Notes under the pieces: generated by a model
Databases searched by the model: none
Seen by the model: only the letters and a program-made list of their open reading frames with translations
Told to the model about the DNA's origin: nothing
Program-made: the position numbers and the translations under genes
Assembly (NCBI GenBank): GCA_035771165.1
Contig: JAWNZC010000348.1
Coordinates: 4,886,501 to 4,950,500 of the forward strand
Direction: 5' to 3'
Source: Paragorgia papillata
Lineage: Eukaryota > Cnidaria > Anthozoa > Scleralcyonacea > Coralliidae
Length of the DNA: 64,000 bases
In this document: piece by piece, positions 1 to 13,326 of the stretch
How positions within the stretch are numbered: position 1 is the first letter of the stretch
Layout of the letters: the number at the start of each line of letters is the position of its first letter

Positions 1-118
1 GTTTTACGATGATTTTGGCTGGTGTTTCCATCATTAGAAATTTCTCCGTCCATTTCAAAAGATCTGTTGTGATGGCTAATGCCACAGTATCGTTGGTTAC
101 ACAAGCTAGCAGTAGCAG
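1..118 (-). CDS. possible partial exon at left edge, unknown protein
   Basis: On the minus strand an open frame runs from an AG acceptor (reverse complement ending GTTTAAGTCAG) at 119-121 to the left edge. It encodes roughly 39 residues beginning LLLLACVTND and containing TTDLLKWTEKF. No family is recognised. The reading frame was chosen because it looks most protein-like; another frame is also open, so this could be chance. Confidence 0.2.
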   Translation of the reverse strand, partial: MLLLACVTNDTVALAITTDLLKWTEKFLMMETPAKIIVK

Positions 119-318
119 CTGACTTAAACACTGCGATATCGTTTTTAGGAGGGTCTCTGGGATACACTAGAACAGAAACACATGAGTGAAAATTTCTGAC
201 AACATGTCAACGTCTAGCCTTTTTCGTAGACGTTCTTACAGGGTCGTAGTACGCTATCAGCCTATCAATCAACGTGCAACAGAGTAGCAAAAGCAGCGAC
301 AATGTTTTAGCTAATTAC

Positions 319-377
319 CTGCGTAGCCGGCGCTGGGGATTGGGACGGACAAGCTCCCCTTCCCCGATATATTGCAC
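319..377 (-). CDS. possible internal exon, unknown protein
   Basis: Minus-strand segment of 59 bp bounded by a CCTTAG acceptor and a CAG/GTAATT donor. All three frames are open, so the protein cannot be fixed (one reading gives VQYIGEGELVRP). It could belong to the same unknown minus-strand gene as the left-edge segment and the exon at 3463-3568. Confidence 0.2.
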
Positions 378-3300
378 CTAAGGCCAAAGTTCATATACGT
401 CAATCTTCTTCTCATGTACAGAATGTAATACATTCCGTTCGGTGGGGTTGACCTGAATAAGTTAAGTTTGGCATTGATTCAAACCTCATGAAAATAATGA
501 GGGTCTGATTGAGCAACGTTCGACCAGGCAAGGTTTTCTATCATTGCTGCAGAAGAGAATCGTCAAGCCAAGGGGGCGATAGGAGTCCTCACTAGCTACT
601 GTCAGCGCGCAGATATGGTACCATTTCATTTCGAAGGCGTTGGATTCACGGTTACTCTTAGCTTTGGATTTGCAGTACTTATCTTTAGCATTGCTTATCA
701 GCTTAGTTGGAGACGCTTGCACGCAAGTTTGCGTGACGTTTTGTGGACTCCGCGCTCGAAACGTCAGTTTTCCGTTACCAAGATCCTCGGCAGTTCGCCA
801 CACTTTCACGTGCACTTTGCTCTATCTATAGAACATACTTTACTTGCATGCAAACGTCGGAATCTCGATATCACTTAATGCTTCAGAACTTGGCTCTGCC
901 TGCATGAGTGCTTGTATAGTCATACTCATAGCCAGGGTTTATCTATAGAATCACTGGAATGTACATTAGTACGACACGAGCTCTTTTCACCTGTACGTTG
1001 TCCTCTGTGCAGCATACTAGTGTCATCATAAGCGACAGAGTAGATCAGTGCTATCTCGACCCAGCTTATATCCGTGCGTTTCCTCTATTATAGCTCTACA
1101 GTTATATCACGACTGATCGACGAGATGATTGCGAGGCTCGCGAGAACGAAAACCCTCCAAAATTTTCGCGGAATTATCACAGACAAGACTCGTTAAAAAT
1201 TGCGGTTTCTGCATTGTCATTGATTTCTGGTTATCTACCTGTCTGATATGTCTTTGGGATTCTATCTCATGTAGGCAGCCAGCGCAATATCACATGGGCA
1301 TGGGCTGGCCATACAATGACGCAGTGTGTATGCATGCAAAAATCGCCAATACAACAGACAACAATATGTGACAGGCACAAGATCTGTTTGGAAAAATGTA
1401 TCCGTTGTCTGGTTCAGTTAATATATAGTTGCACCCAAGCCTCGTACCCAGGTGCTTATTTTGCTACACTGCGACGTGGTGCGCGCGTGAGTGTTCTTGC
1501 CGTGTTATGGCGTCTTTCCATGTATAACGAACAGTTATTAGACAACAGAAATAGACCCTGTTTGATAGGAAAAGACAAAAACAAGTCTGCTGCTGTGGTT
1601 TAACTGCCGTGATTCATGCGTCTGTCCTCGGCAATGCAAATAGATATATTGAGACCAGGGTATCAGTGCCGTATATTAGAGTAATAATATGCTACTACAC
1701 CCCCAAATGCAATTCTTCACAATATAAAAATTGTCAAAGAAAATGTAGCTCGCTTATAATTAAGGATATCGTAGATTCATATACTTCACTTGCTTTGCGC
1801 TGACTGCTGTTACAAGTGAGTTACTGATTCAGTTTGCAATATCACATACTACATTAGTTGATTGTGTACTAACTATACTCGGTCTGTTTAACGACAAGAA
1901 ACTAATAGCCCTCATAAAAATCGCATGCTTATACTGCATGTATATAGTATTTTATATATTAAGTATATACTTATTCTTAAATCAACATACTACTTCCCCC
2001 ATTCGCCATCGTACTCGATGTCGGCCATATTTGCTTCAATATAAGATCCATCTCAAGTTCAGTCGACTTCCAGTTTGGCGCTCGAAGGGTATCTTTCTCA
2101 TGAATATACCACTAGAGATCAGGCTATACTTCGCCTCGCAAATCAAAATATTAATACGGGCAAGCGACAAGTATAAGTGAGCTCTCGTACACACGCGATG
2201 CAATTACTAACACCAAGCAACGGGACTTACCTGACTGCAATTAAGTTATTTAAAATTGAATATCATTGGGATATTGTAGTATTAAAATTTCATGGACTTC
2301 ATAGTTTGTTTGCTTAGCAATGATCTAACTGTAGGCTTTAGGGTTTCGTACATAAATATTAAATTAGTCTTAATTTATAGTACTGAATGCGACAAAACGC
2401 CAAGTGAAGTGATCGAGTGTCGAAAGTCGCAACTTTGCCGTATATATAACACCAACATAACTCATAAGCATTATTAAACTTGTCTTGGTTCCATATTCCT
2501 GAAACACTCACAAAAGCGTGTTGCATTATTGTATATATAGATCTAACCGGCTCTATACAAGCGTCGTGCATATCAACTACCACAAGCGAGACAAAACATA
2601 TTAATCCTGTGTTTACAAGGTTTTACCGCATTCATTGACGAAAATTTAAAGAATAAACAGTATCTTAAGCTTTTCTTTACCTTGACAGACAAACAAAATT
2701 TTGACGCCTTACTTACCTGATGTGATCTATAAGATGTATTGTCATGCAAGTACAGGCTGACGCTCGGCCATTATATGACTCTATATTTCCCTTTTGGTGC
2801 AGTAACCATGACAACAAGATTATATTTCAAATACAAACCGGACAGTGATCTTCTCAACTATTAAACACAGCAGAGTTCAAAACTGACATTAATAACATAG
2901 GTTTTGGAGAATCTTAAAACATACACGACCCGAATGGTAGCGTGTTCAAATCACAAGTTTTCTCCAAAACACGCGCCGACTAATTCAGTTGATTATTTAT
3001 TTTTGACAATCTGTTCGCCAATTTTTAATAAGATCTAATTACCATCAATTAAGTTCCTTCAATGAACATTTGGTTTCTTGTATTTTAGGATTGAATGTCG
3101 CGTCGACAGTCTCTGTCTCATGCAAGTACTATCTACGATATCATAGCAGACGTTTTTAAATTAACAAAAACTAAAGAGTAAAGTTGGCGATATATTCCTG
3201 ACGGAAAGGACGTTGATTTCTGGCGTAACGGTATGAAAACTAAAAAGTTAAGTTTCAGGTTCTCAAGTATTTTAATACTTCAATATATACTAAAAATATT

Positions 3301-3462
3301 TAAAAATATTAAAATTATTGAACGTAGATTTCTAACGTTTCGAGTGAAGGAGGTAAAGTTGCAGCGACGCAGCCTGTTAATTATTGATCTCCAGGCCAGT
3401 CTATAAGCCAGACTTGATTGATAACTTTTTCTATAAATTAATGATAATTCGCTCTTTCTTAC
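378..3462. other. no confident gene
   Basis: About 3 kb of AT-rich DNA. Several frames of 60-110 codons exist on both strands but none has splice-supported continuity or a recognisable domain. A strong donor-like CAG/GTAAGT on the minus strand near 2716 has no convincing coding exon attached. Confidence 0.5.
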
Positions 3463-3568
3463 CTGGTTCATGAAAAACGTCAAAAATTGGACTGGCTGAC
3501 CTTCCATTGGCAGGAGCAGATTTCCATGGTCGATGTCTTACAAGTTCAAATATTGGTTCCAACCATTC
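3463..3568 (-). CDS. candidate internal exon, unknown protein
   Basis: Minus-strand exon of 106 bp (35 codons plus one base) between a clean acceptor (AAATTACAG) and a clean donor (CCAG/GTAAGA). It reads EWLEPIFELVRHRPWKSA followed by a Ser/Pro-containing stretch ending FDVFHEP. The composition and both splice sites look real, but no neighbouring exon could be linked with confidence and no family is recognised. Confidence 0.4.
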
Positions 3569-5222
3569 CTGTAATTTGACAACCATAAAAATAATATTGA
3601 ATAATTAGAACATTATTTAGATCAAATATTTATTACAGAATATCTAAAAACGATTTTTAGTTCAGGCACATTGACAATATATACTCTACATTTGTGTCAT
3701 TTGTCTTTGCGAAGGTCAATTTGAAAACTTAAAATACTCTTCGTTGCGACACTATTCTCGCTGACGCTAGCCTGCAGGATTTCTAAACTGAATCGAAGCA
3801 ACCTGAGCTTATATTGATACAAGCATTGAAAGGAAAAGCAATTCCTTCCCCCTCTCCTCCCTTCACACTACTTTTCTTTTCTTGTGATTATTGTACGTAT
3901 AGAACTACATGTGATACGGATTATTATAGCAGAAGACATGCGCAGAAGACATGCGCACAATTACAAGATGAGCTCATTTTATTCAGTAATCCATTTTAAA
4001 TTTAGTCAAATTATATATAACGATTTCAAAAAATCCAGCAAAAATATCGTCATAATTAATACACTCAACCTAAGATCATATTACATGACGTTTTAGTAAG
4101 TATTTTCCACGCCGATACACGGCATTCTTCAGACATTTGAGGTGCGTTGGTCCGGCGCCTCTTTTTATAACATCCTCGTGTAGTATTGAAAATGTGAACT
4201 GTGATTCCAGCATCACGTTGTTTTGAAGTCTGCTATCAGCTATCTTAGTAAAGCCTTTTTAACTCTTTGCTTTCGTTTTCGAACAAAACAGACTTTAGCT
4301 AGTCAATGATTTTACTCTTAATAGTAATTACGCCAGGCGATTTTACTTCTCGGTAGTGAAGGAGTTAAAGTTGGTTTAAAATCTCCTCCGTTAACTTTTT
4401 GACCGACCGTATCGTTCGTTACTTCGTTTTCGAACGAAGCAGACTACTTTAGTATATTTTACTGGCTTTTACGATGAAGTTATCCAGCTGTTCCTGGATG
4501 TTCTGATCACTCCACATCGTGATTAGATACTCTGTCTCGTCATCCGTCCAATGATTTGCCATGAGCAATACAAAAATTTAAACTAATCGAAGCCGAGAAC
4601 CGATCGAGAAGCTGTTCTGGCGCGTATTATTATAAATAATTTGGCGTGTTAAAACCTACCAACGTTCATTGCAGGCTCCCATTACCATGGCAATGAGGCC
4701 AATCTCAAGGTGGTCAGGGTCAGGTCAGGCCCAGCCGCCCAGGCCAACTACTTTCGTTGATCTGGTTTGCCGGGCCCTAGGCCAGGTTAACGCCAGACAA
4801 TTTTACTTGTCGGGTGGAGAGCCCTCGTGTAGTGAATGAGTTAATTTTATTTGCACATAATAAGAGATATAAACTAATAAAATTTGTGGTAGTTTTGAAA
4901 CTAGGACAACTAAGTCTAGGGGTTTATTAAAAGAAAATATCGGCAACTGCATGCAGTTTAGGCCGGCGCAAACGAAACCAAACGACAAATCTATAAACAC
5001 ATTTTCACATAAAAAATGACAAGAAAATCTATACTTTACCGGTTCATATCGAGAACGATGGAATAACCAGACATCAGACGGCGATGATTGGTGGAAACAT
5101 CGCATGGTCTAGCTCGCCAAGGTCGGTCTTTCCCTCGAGAGTTTATTACGTCGCGTAACAAATTATATGACGTCACAACGAATGAACAAATTAAAATCAT
5201 GCTGTTTGCAAAATAGAATAAT
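3569..5222. other. intergenic, degenerate repeats
   Basis: No gene is seen. Two related copies of a short motif (ending in a GAATGAGTTAA-like or GAAGGAGTTAA-like phrase after CAATTTTACTTGTCGG or GCGATTTTACTTCTCGG) lie near 4335-4370 and 4790-4845, suggesting decayed copies of one repeat family. Confidence 0.4.
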
Positions 5223-5506
5223 TAAGGTGAGGTAATACGGCCAACATTTTTCTTCAAAAGCGTTGTTGCACGTATTACCACCCACCTTAAACATTGTCAA
5301 GCAACGATGATTTTTGTTGCAAGTTCAAAAATTTGTTGAAAAAAGTAGATTCCAGTTCTACTTGCTGCAACATGCTGATTCAACTTGCAACAATATCATT
5401 GTTGCGTGACAATGTTTAAAGTGGGTTTTAATACGTGCAACAACGCTATTCAACTTGCAACGCAACAATGTTGCAGCAATTTGTTGCTCGTATTACTTCA
5501 CCTTTA
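5223..5506. mobile_element. MITE with TAAGGTGAGGTAATACG termini
   Basis: Terminal inverted repeats: left TAAGGTGAGGTAATACGG, right TATTACTTCACCTTTAG. The interior is built from many GTTGCA/TGCAAC inverted words, so the whole unit can fold. There is no coding capacity. The family is not assigned. Confidence 0.7.
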
Positions 5507-5740
5507 GATTTCTTGCAATTTTTTTAGATCGCGAAGGCGTCAATTTTAATCAATTAGTTGACTTGATCATTTTGAATCGGTACGAATGACTTAATTTGCA
5601 GTGGCGTATTTAACAAGACACGGCCACGTTAATTACGTGTGAATCCAGTTTGAGGGTGAGAATCGAGTCAGAAGGACGTAGGCTTGATCCTGTAGTTCGG
5701 GCTGGTTTGTGCTAGTCATATTTGGCATTTTCACTCAATG

Positions 5741-5907
5741 AGGCTATTACGGGTTTACATCATTCTTTTGTTGCCACCAAGCTTCAATTTGGTTGCAATG
5801 TTCTGTTAATGCCGAAGTGAGGCTTGCCCCCTTATATCATGTTCCAAAATCACATGTGATCACATGTGGTGATCAACAAAAGAATGATGTAAACGCACAA
5901 TAGCCCC
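5741..5907. mobile_element. foldback MITE
   Basis: Inverted termini: left GGCTATTACGGGTTTACATC and right GATGTAAACGCACAATAGCC, both continuing into ATTCTTTTGTTG. About 165 bp, non-coding. Confidence 0.7.
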
Positions 5908-6790
5908 GTTAAACGACATGTTTTAGGATTTTTAGTGAAGGAAATGTTTTAATGTGACCCAAATACCAAACTGGGATCAATAGGTCTTCCGGCTGCCAAT
6001 CAAACCGCGTATTATAGTTACTTCAGTCATAATTGAATTATCTCTACAGAAAGCCGCCGCGCGCAGTAACTGAATAATTACCATGTAGGCACAGTTTGTC
6101 CGGATATCGTCACAAAATCGCAATAACCCAATCAGAAGGAAAAAACCCACATTCTTGAAGCTAAAACAAGACAACAAATGAAACGGTGATATTTCGACTT
6201 TATTTCAAAGTCATCATCAGACCAAGTGATCAGTTTTCATTTGTTGTCTTGTTTTAACTCATATTTTGAGTTCCAATCCAAAGAGTTGTCTTTCTATATA
6301 TTGCTAAGGCAATAAGGCTGTGTCAAATGTATAGATCATTCATGGCATAATAGTGTACAGCATGAATTCTATTAGCTTAAAATTAGCTTCTATTTGTCTT
6401 AAATAGTTTAAATGCCAATGACGTCAGACTAGTCATCGTCGCCCCGTGCAAAACCGACAAGAGACAATCCATGTCCAGGCTTTTGTTACGGTTTTGTTCT
6501 TTATATGTTGTAATCTATCATTGGTGCATCTTTTAATGCCAGAGACGGCGTGGAAAAATAAGGCATTTACTGATTGTGTAGCACATCGATATCAATCAGT
6601 ATAGTATATTTGTTTTAATCCAAAAGAAAACTCAACAATTTGTTACAATTACTTTATTAATGATATATCATTGTAAATTAATTAAACATCTTAATTGTTT
6701 AACAACCGGTGCTATACCTCTACACAGAGACAGTTCTTTTCTTTAATTTTAACCGAAAGCTTCTCATCTTGAATGATTTTAGCAGGATAT
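5908..6790. other. intergenic
   Basis: No gene is seen. A fragment at 6186-6260 (TTTATTTCAAAGTCATC) recurs at 15597-15620 and is part of a dispersed repeat. Confidence 0.4.
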
Positions 6791-6807
6791 TTATTAAGTC
6801 CGCCAGT

Positions 6808-6990
<183 letters not shown>

Positions 6991-7010
6991 ATTCAGTCTG
7001 CCTGCCTGAA

Positions 7011-7166
7011 TCAGTCAGTCAGTCAGTCAGTCAGTCAGTCAGTCAGTCAGTCAGTCAGTCAGTCAGTCAGTCAGTCAGTCAGTCAGTCAGTCAGTCAGTC
7101 AGTCAGTCAGTCAGTCAGTCAGTCAGTCAGTCAGTCAGTCAGTCAGTCAGTCAGTCAGTCAGTCAC
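7011..7166. repeat. (AGTC)n microsatellite
   Basis: Nearly perfect AGTC tetranucleotide array of about 155 bp, lying directly after the TGTC array. A short AGTC cluster reappears at 7191-7205. The Gln/Ser/Val frame across it is not a gene. Confidence 0.95.
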
Positions 7167-7280
7167 GATGATATATATCACTTGTCTTGAATCAGTCAGT
7201 CAGTCACTCCGTTTGTTTGTCTTCTAGTGATCACTTACTTAGTCGACGATATATATCACTTCCTATTATTTACCCTCGCA

Positions 7281-10200
7281 TTACTTATTGTGTTGTTTTG
7301 CATAAATTTTGAGTTCTTTTATTTTACTCGGTGAGGTATCTTTGTATTTTAACACCCAATTCTGTTGAATTCTAGCTTCTCTTTTCCAAGAATCTATAAA
7401 ATCTTTTATTGAGGAATCCTCGCAATTCTCGTGTGTGGGTGAAGTTGCTCGGGAAGACACGCGGGATGAAGGCCTCGAGCGAGATGAAGTGTGTTGCGTG
7501 ACGTAAGTAGCAGGATGCTGACGGCTTAAACTTGGTGTTTTAGGCATTTTGTAGCTGGGGGTTCGGGAAAGTATTTTTCCACTTGGTGACCGTGGAGAAT
7601 TGGTACTACATGTGCTTGAAGAACAATTAAAATGTTGCAATGAAGTGATTTGATGCAAGCTGGGTCTACATTTTCTTAACTCGTCTTTTTTGGATAACCG
7701 TCTTGCCATTTCTTGAAATTCTTTTGGTAATTTACTATAATTTTCTTGTAGTTGAACACTTGTTGCGGATGGATGATCTTTAAGCTTTTTGTAGTGCTCC
7801 TAAAACAATGTAAAAATATATGTGACATTCGACATAAAAGAAGCTTCTTTTGTATAATACAATTACGGGAACAGACGTGGCCAAACGTATATATTTTGAC
7901 CAGTGAGGTTCCAAACCCAACCACTAAAATAAATTAACAATCTTAGGGGCATTATTGCGTCGAATAGTATTTTTTTTTTAATTTTAAGAGTGTTTATAAA
8001 TAATACATTATTTTCTCTTTATATATTTACTTTAAAGAAGTGAATGCAAATATAATGTATATTTACCATCTCGCTAGTTTCCTCGCCGCAGTTTTCTAAA
8101 TCAGTAAGTGACTCCAAGCTATTGTGGCGAGTGCTGCAGGGAGTTTTAAAGAAATCGACTTCTGCTATTGGAGATTCAGGATAGAAATCTGTTGCTCGCT
8201 TTCGTGTTTCACCAACAAAGTTGTTTTTATTTTTGATATTGATTTCTTCAATCCAGTTGGTATTGTCACGAACCACGTTATCATGTTTGTTAAAGGAAAG
8301 AGAGAAATCTTGCGCCATATTTTCAGTAACATTTCCTGAAACAACATCAGTGGTTGCAAGAACACTTGTGTTTGTTCTAAATTTCTTTTCTTTTCCTTTT
8401 TCAATTACTTCATTTTTTTCAGTTTCTAATTTTTTCCCAATGGTTTTTAGTTCCTCTTCTTTGATAAACAATTCATTTCCATGTTGACGATCGTCTTGTC
8501 GCAGTGGATATTTATCTTTTGTTGTGTTTTCCTCTTCTTTTCTGCAAGTATAGGCATCATAATCAAATACTTCTTCTTCTTTAATAACGTTTACAGCAGC
8601 AGGACGTTTTGACTTCAGAGTAGGTTTTCTTTTTTCCACTGGTTTTTTAACTGAAATATTATAAGTTTTATTTTCCTTGGGTTTTCTTTTTTCAATTGGC
8701 TTTTCAACTGAAATATTAGAAGTTCTATTTTCCTTACTAGGCTTTCTCGTATCTGTAATTTCTTCACATTGTTTTGCTTCCCTAATTTCGTTCGGCGTTT
8801 GTTTGACCAAAGATTGAGATCTGATATTCAATAAAAACTCCGGTTGGTAAATTGTACTGTAATTATCGAAAGATAATTCAGCTTCACGTTCCTCCGTAAT
8901 GATATCCACAGTGCTTGGCATGAGACTTTTCCTGGAATATCTCAGTGATTCTGGCTCAGAGTCATTGTCACTCGTGGAAATATTTCTCTGACGTCTTAAG
9001 TAGCTAACAGTTGGTAATTTACTTCCCAATTGCAAATGATCCTGTTTGAGGTGCTTCTTATAAAATTTTAAATTCCCTCCCATAGAATATTCGAAGTTTG
9101 TTGCCCATATTTGTGTTTCTGGCAAGGAAGTCCCTGTTAAATTTTCAGAAATTGATTCCTGGATTCGGAATTCTTTGACATCTTGAAGCAAAGTAGTGCT
9201 GAAACTATCTGAATCAACATTCAGAATTTGTTTTGGATTGGAATTCCTGTTTTAAAAGAAAAATATACATATACATGTGTGAGTTATATGACATAGTGAC
9301 ACACCCACATTTTATTGTTTCAACAGAGCATTCCCATCAAGCACCACAAACCTAGAAGACTAGGTATGGCCGTATATGGGTGAGGATCAGTGTTGAGGAT
9401 TATATAACACAAATTTCTTTCTTATATGAAACATATCAACATATTTATCTGGTTCTGTCTTTAGTCTAGAATTCTTACAGAATGCAATAATCTTGCCGTA
9501 AAGACGTCCGGCGTCAAGAATTATCAAGGTCGAAGTCTTTATTATCTGTCCAAGCCGAAGGCTGAGGTTGATAATGCGGTCTGAGACCTTGATAATTTTG
9601 ATATCAAGAAAGTGGAATTCATGCAATAATTGTTTTATTATATATTTTCAATTGAAAATGTAAAGAAAATCACTCCCTCAGAACGAAAAAACGTTAAAAA
9701 AACCGCAATTCTTTTGCTTCTTTCCCGCAATTTTTTTCGGTTTGCCGGCCTATAGCTGGACAGGTCACGTAAGCATATATGCATGATAAGAGGCCTTTTT
9801 CCTACTCAGATAATACCATCATACGCTATATCATATTCGTGTGAAAAAATTATACTCGGGAAAATGTTTACTCCATCCGTATATACGGGAGCATGCAGAG
9901 CGTGCATTGTTCAGTTCGCTTTGGTGAAGTTAAAAATTTCCAACTTTCAAAGCCCGGTCCACCCGCGCGGGCAAAACGCACTTAAATGGAAAACGACCTT
10001 AAAGGCCACTTTCCATTGCGTCCGCTTTGCTCGCGCGGGCAGAGCGCTCGAGCGGTCCGCTTTAAAAGTTGAAACTTTTCAACTTCCAAAATTCAAAGCG
10101 AGCTAAACAATGAACTGGCAGGCGAAGCTGATGCAACGAAAGTGGCCTTAAGTTGTAACATGATTCACATGATTGCCGCGGTCAGACGCTGAGATACTTG

Positions 10201-10917
10201 GACTCGTTTATAGCAGAGCGTATACTATAGGTTAGATGTTGAATTTGTTCAACTTTGGGCATTTTTACTGCCATTGTACTACTAACAGTTCATAAACGTG
10301 AAGAACGCATTTTCCAAAAATGCCATTTTTATTTTATTTTAAATATGTACTAGTTTCTATATAACCTTAATTTTCAATGATCGGTTAAGTTTAATTGTAT
10401 ATCCTATATAGGGTTTCTTATTTAATATACATTTATTCTTTTATGCTCATATATACCTTGGGTTATAAGACGTTTTACCGCTCTTTCTTTCGAGATGACA
10501 GAAACTAAAAGGAAGACTGTGCATGAGATACATATTTGTGAAAGTACATGAGTAAAAAGTTCAATAATTCATTGAAGCAGTCAAGCGCTACGGCGTACGT
10601 GTACCGTTAGTGTTTTATATATTTAGTATTTTCACATACCTAATAGAACTCCATACACCCATCAGTTCAAAAATTTCTAGTTCCAGTAACTATAATTGTA
10701 TCAAGCTTTCCTTCTAAACAAAACAAAACAACCATATATCAGTATAATTAGAACATGTCTTAAACAAAGTGAATTGTTCAGTTGCTGATTTATATGCAAA
10801 CTAGAAGATAATTCACAATTAGTTTACAAAACATTACATTGAAATATCAAGGATTTTAACTTGAAATAGAACTGCGTCGAATAATTTGATCTTTTCAATG
10901 GAACTCCGAACTCGTAC
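7281..10917 (-). CDS. large, mostly disordered protein of unknown function (5' incomplete)
   Basis: Proposed exons in order on the minus strand: 10861-10917, 10640-10689, 8067-9246 and 7281-7799 (stop TAA at 7281-7283). The last two are strong. The exon 8067-9246 has an AAACAG acceptor and a GAGATG/GTAAAT donor, the last exon has a TTTTAG acceptor, and phases match. The two upstream exons are phase-compatible but weaker. The sum is about 600 codons, and the start was not found. The protein is hydrophilic and Lys/Glu/Ser-rich. Midway there is a tandem duplication (NISVEKPIEKRKP, then NISVKKPVEKRKP). The C-terminal part is Ser/Pro/Arg-rich (SPRSPSGKILSRTPSYK; SRSRPSSRVSSRATSPT) and ends in a charged helix starting SIKDFIDSWKREARIQQNWV. 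No enzyme domain is seen. A cytoskeletal or scaffold role is possible but not shown. Confidence 0.65.
9248..10639. other. intron with MITE at 10000-10153
   Basis: Non-coding intron of the preceding gene model. Within it, TTAAAGGCCACTTTC at about 10001 and GAAAGTGGCCTTAA ending at about 10152 form inverted termini of a roughly 150-bp foldback element with a GC-rich middle. Confidence 0.5.
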
Positions 10918-11634
10918 CTGTAACAATAAGAAGGGAAACTTTAAGCTTAACAACATGCAACCATTTATGGAAATTAGCCTGACTTGTTTTGTGATTCAGT
11001 TGACACCACCTGCTCTAACCTTTACAAAAGCTTAACAGGTGCTTCGGAGCTTACAAGTAAGTTGGATTAAGTTTGACTAGATCTGATTTCGTTGCGTGCT
11101 GGTTTTTGTTCATGTACGTCAGTCACTGACCAAACGGCGAAAAAGTAGTCTTACACTCTACGATATTGAAGTTTTGACGACAGTCAATCATGCAAGACAC
11201 TAGTCTGGCTAATTTTTGTGTAATTCGGTCAATCGTGGATAACCTGCCCAGTCGCATGCATAAATGAAGTGTGTAGTGACACGCACAATAACGCAAAAGC
11301 GTCACAGAATGTTATAGTGGCATCAGGTTGGACTCGCGTTGATAAACATTGACATCACGATTCATGGCTGATGTCTCAGACTTTTTAGAGGTACAGTTCG
11401 TTTACAATGCACAACGATTAATCGGACCGACACTTGACGAATATTATAGTGGAAATGGTGGCAATTCGCCACTCCCGACAAATCGCAGCATGTGTATGCT
11501 GCTGCATGAGTAATAAAATAAAACAGTGCGTGGATATTCCTCTTGAGTCTTGAGCAATCTCTGTACTGTATTAACTATGTATGCGCAGTGAGGTCAGTGA
11601 GAATGGCATTTTTTTTACTTGGGCGTATTTAAAG

Positions 11635-12766
11635 GTCAACTATACCTTTTGAGGTTATATATATTTTCAAAGCAGTTATCATCTAATTTCGCAAAATTGA
11701 AGAAAAAAATGAATTTGGAGTAAAAGCGCATGACTTACTGGGAGGAGATTCTAAGTACCTTTTGATGCACGACCGAGTTGTTTAGAAGAATGGGTACTAC
11801 ATATTCGGTGACGTCATACCGGTAAGTTGCCTAATTACCACAGAAATATTCCGGCAATGTTCGAGCTTTGGTTTGCCACCTATTTACGCATGCAAATACG
11901 TGTATGAGCATTATTTTGGGGGCATTTTAAGGTATATCTTCTTCACATTCTGTCAACGAGTCTTCTTAATTGTATTTGGGTGAGTTTTGCGATATTTAAA
12001 GTAGAAGGTGATATAGATGAAGCTACGGCACAGGAAGCCCATCTTGGCAATTCGTCATGTCAAAAAGCGCGTGGGCACCTGTGGCGGACTCGAAAGACGC
12101 GCGAGGGACTGTGGCACACTCGGCGTGGTGTCCCCCCCTTTCCCCCCGTTTCCCCTTTTTTTCGCCTTTTTCCCGCTTCCGGCAACCGTTTTTCGTTTTT
12201 TTTTAAATCCCCTGCCACAGTCCCCCGCGCGTCTTTCGAGTCCGCCACAGAGTGCCCACGCGCTGCCAAGATGGGCTCCCTGTGGGCTTCTGTCAAATCA
12301 ATAACTCAATAGTTAGAACTTACAATATACAGTAGTTAAAAACTCAATAGTTTTGTCTTATCAAGACAAAAATTAATCGTACCCTTCTTCCCCTCCATAC
12401 TAGGCGTACTGCTGTACCGTTTGGTAAGCTAAAATATCATAGCCATTCTTGATAAGTCGTGGAGTCGAACTTGTGACCAGGTATCTTTTCGAAAAACTCT
12501 CCTGGTTAGCATGTTGACAATGTTGTAGCCTTTTGCCGAAGCGAGCTCTGTTTTACCGGTATGACGTCACAAGTTTGCTAGTGCCAGACTACCTTTTAAC
12601 GCGGTCGTTCTTTAAGTATGGTTCAGAAAAATGGCCAAAACTCGATCTTTCACAGAACATAAAAACAGAACCGAGTGACCGATTTTAAATTTTTCTTCGG
12701 TTTTGGAATAAACGTTTTCGAATTTAACAGAAAATATAATAACTTCAAAAGGTATAGTGTACTATA
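11635..12766. mobile_element. TIR element, copy 1 of the CTATACCTTTTGAAGTTAT family, with a nested insert
   Basis: Left end GGTCAACTATACCTTTTGAG, right end AACTTCAAAAGGTATAGTG. Internal landmarks (GAATGGGTACT, GACGTCATACCGGTAA and its inverse) are shared with the copy at 17685-18115, which defines one family. It is longer than copy 2 mainly because of the nested element at 12031-12282. Class and transposase are not identifiable. Confidence 0.65.
12031..12282. mobile_element. nested foldback element
   Basis: Inverted ends GGAGCCCATCTTGGCA / TGCCAAGATGGGCTCC with further inner symmetry (GCGTGGGCAC / GTGCCCACGC and GACTCGAAAGACGCGC / GCGCGTCTTTCGAGTC). It is GC-rich and pyrimidine-skewed, unlike its AT-rich host element, which supports insertion from elsewhere. 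Overlapping frames in it are by-products of symmetry. Confidence 0.7.
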
Positions 12767-13326
12767 TTGTCCCATTGTACCAAGTTGACTGCGTTGTGAG
12801 AAATTTGAGTAGACTAGTCTATTGTTCGTGTTCGTGAGTCTGTGTCTGCGTTTTTTACTGATATAAGTTTGCGATGCATGGCTGACATTGGATTTCTCAC
12901 TTGTTGAGGAGTTGTGTTAAACATTGCGTACGGGAGAATGGTAGTATATATAGTATTTAGATAAAGGATTGTAAAAGTTAAACAGTTTCGGTAAAACTAT
13001 GCACAAAATTAATAGTAAAGCGGAAAAAGGACAGCTTGACAGTCAGCGCAAAAAAAACCCCGTCGTGGTCGCAAAATTGTTTAATGAAAATTATATTTGA
13101 CGAACTATCAATTTGGTACTAACAAAACGACGCCGATGTGACGAATAAGTAATCGGCTTCTCGTGCTATGTTCATGGAATAAAAATATAGTGAGATTCTA
13201 TTGCTCAAATAATTTTATAGAAAGTCAACAAATCAAGGTTTTGATAATTTTATAGTTACATTTTTTATAAAGTTTACAAGGATGTAGAAATGCGATTATA
13301 ACAATTATCATTCGAGATAGTGAATA

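Noticed and set aside
12017..12312. Overlapping frames of about 80-110 codons on both strands
   Set aside because: Explained by the mirror symmetry of a nested foldback element.
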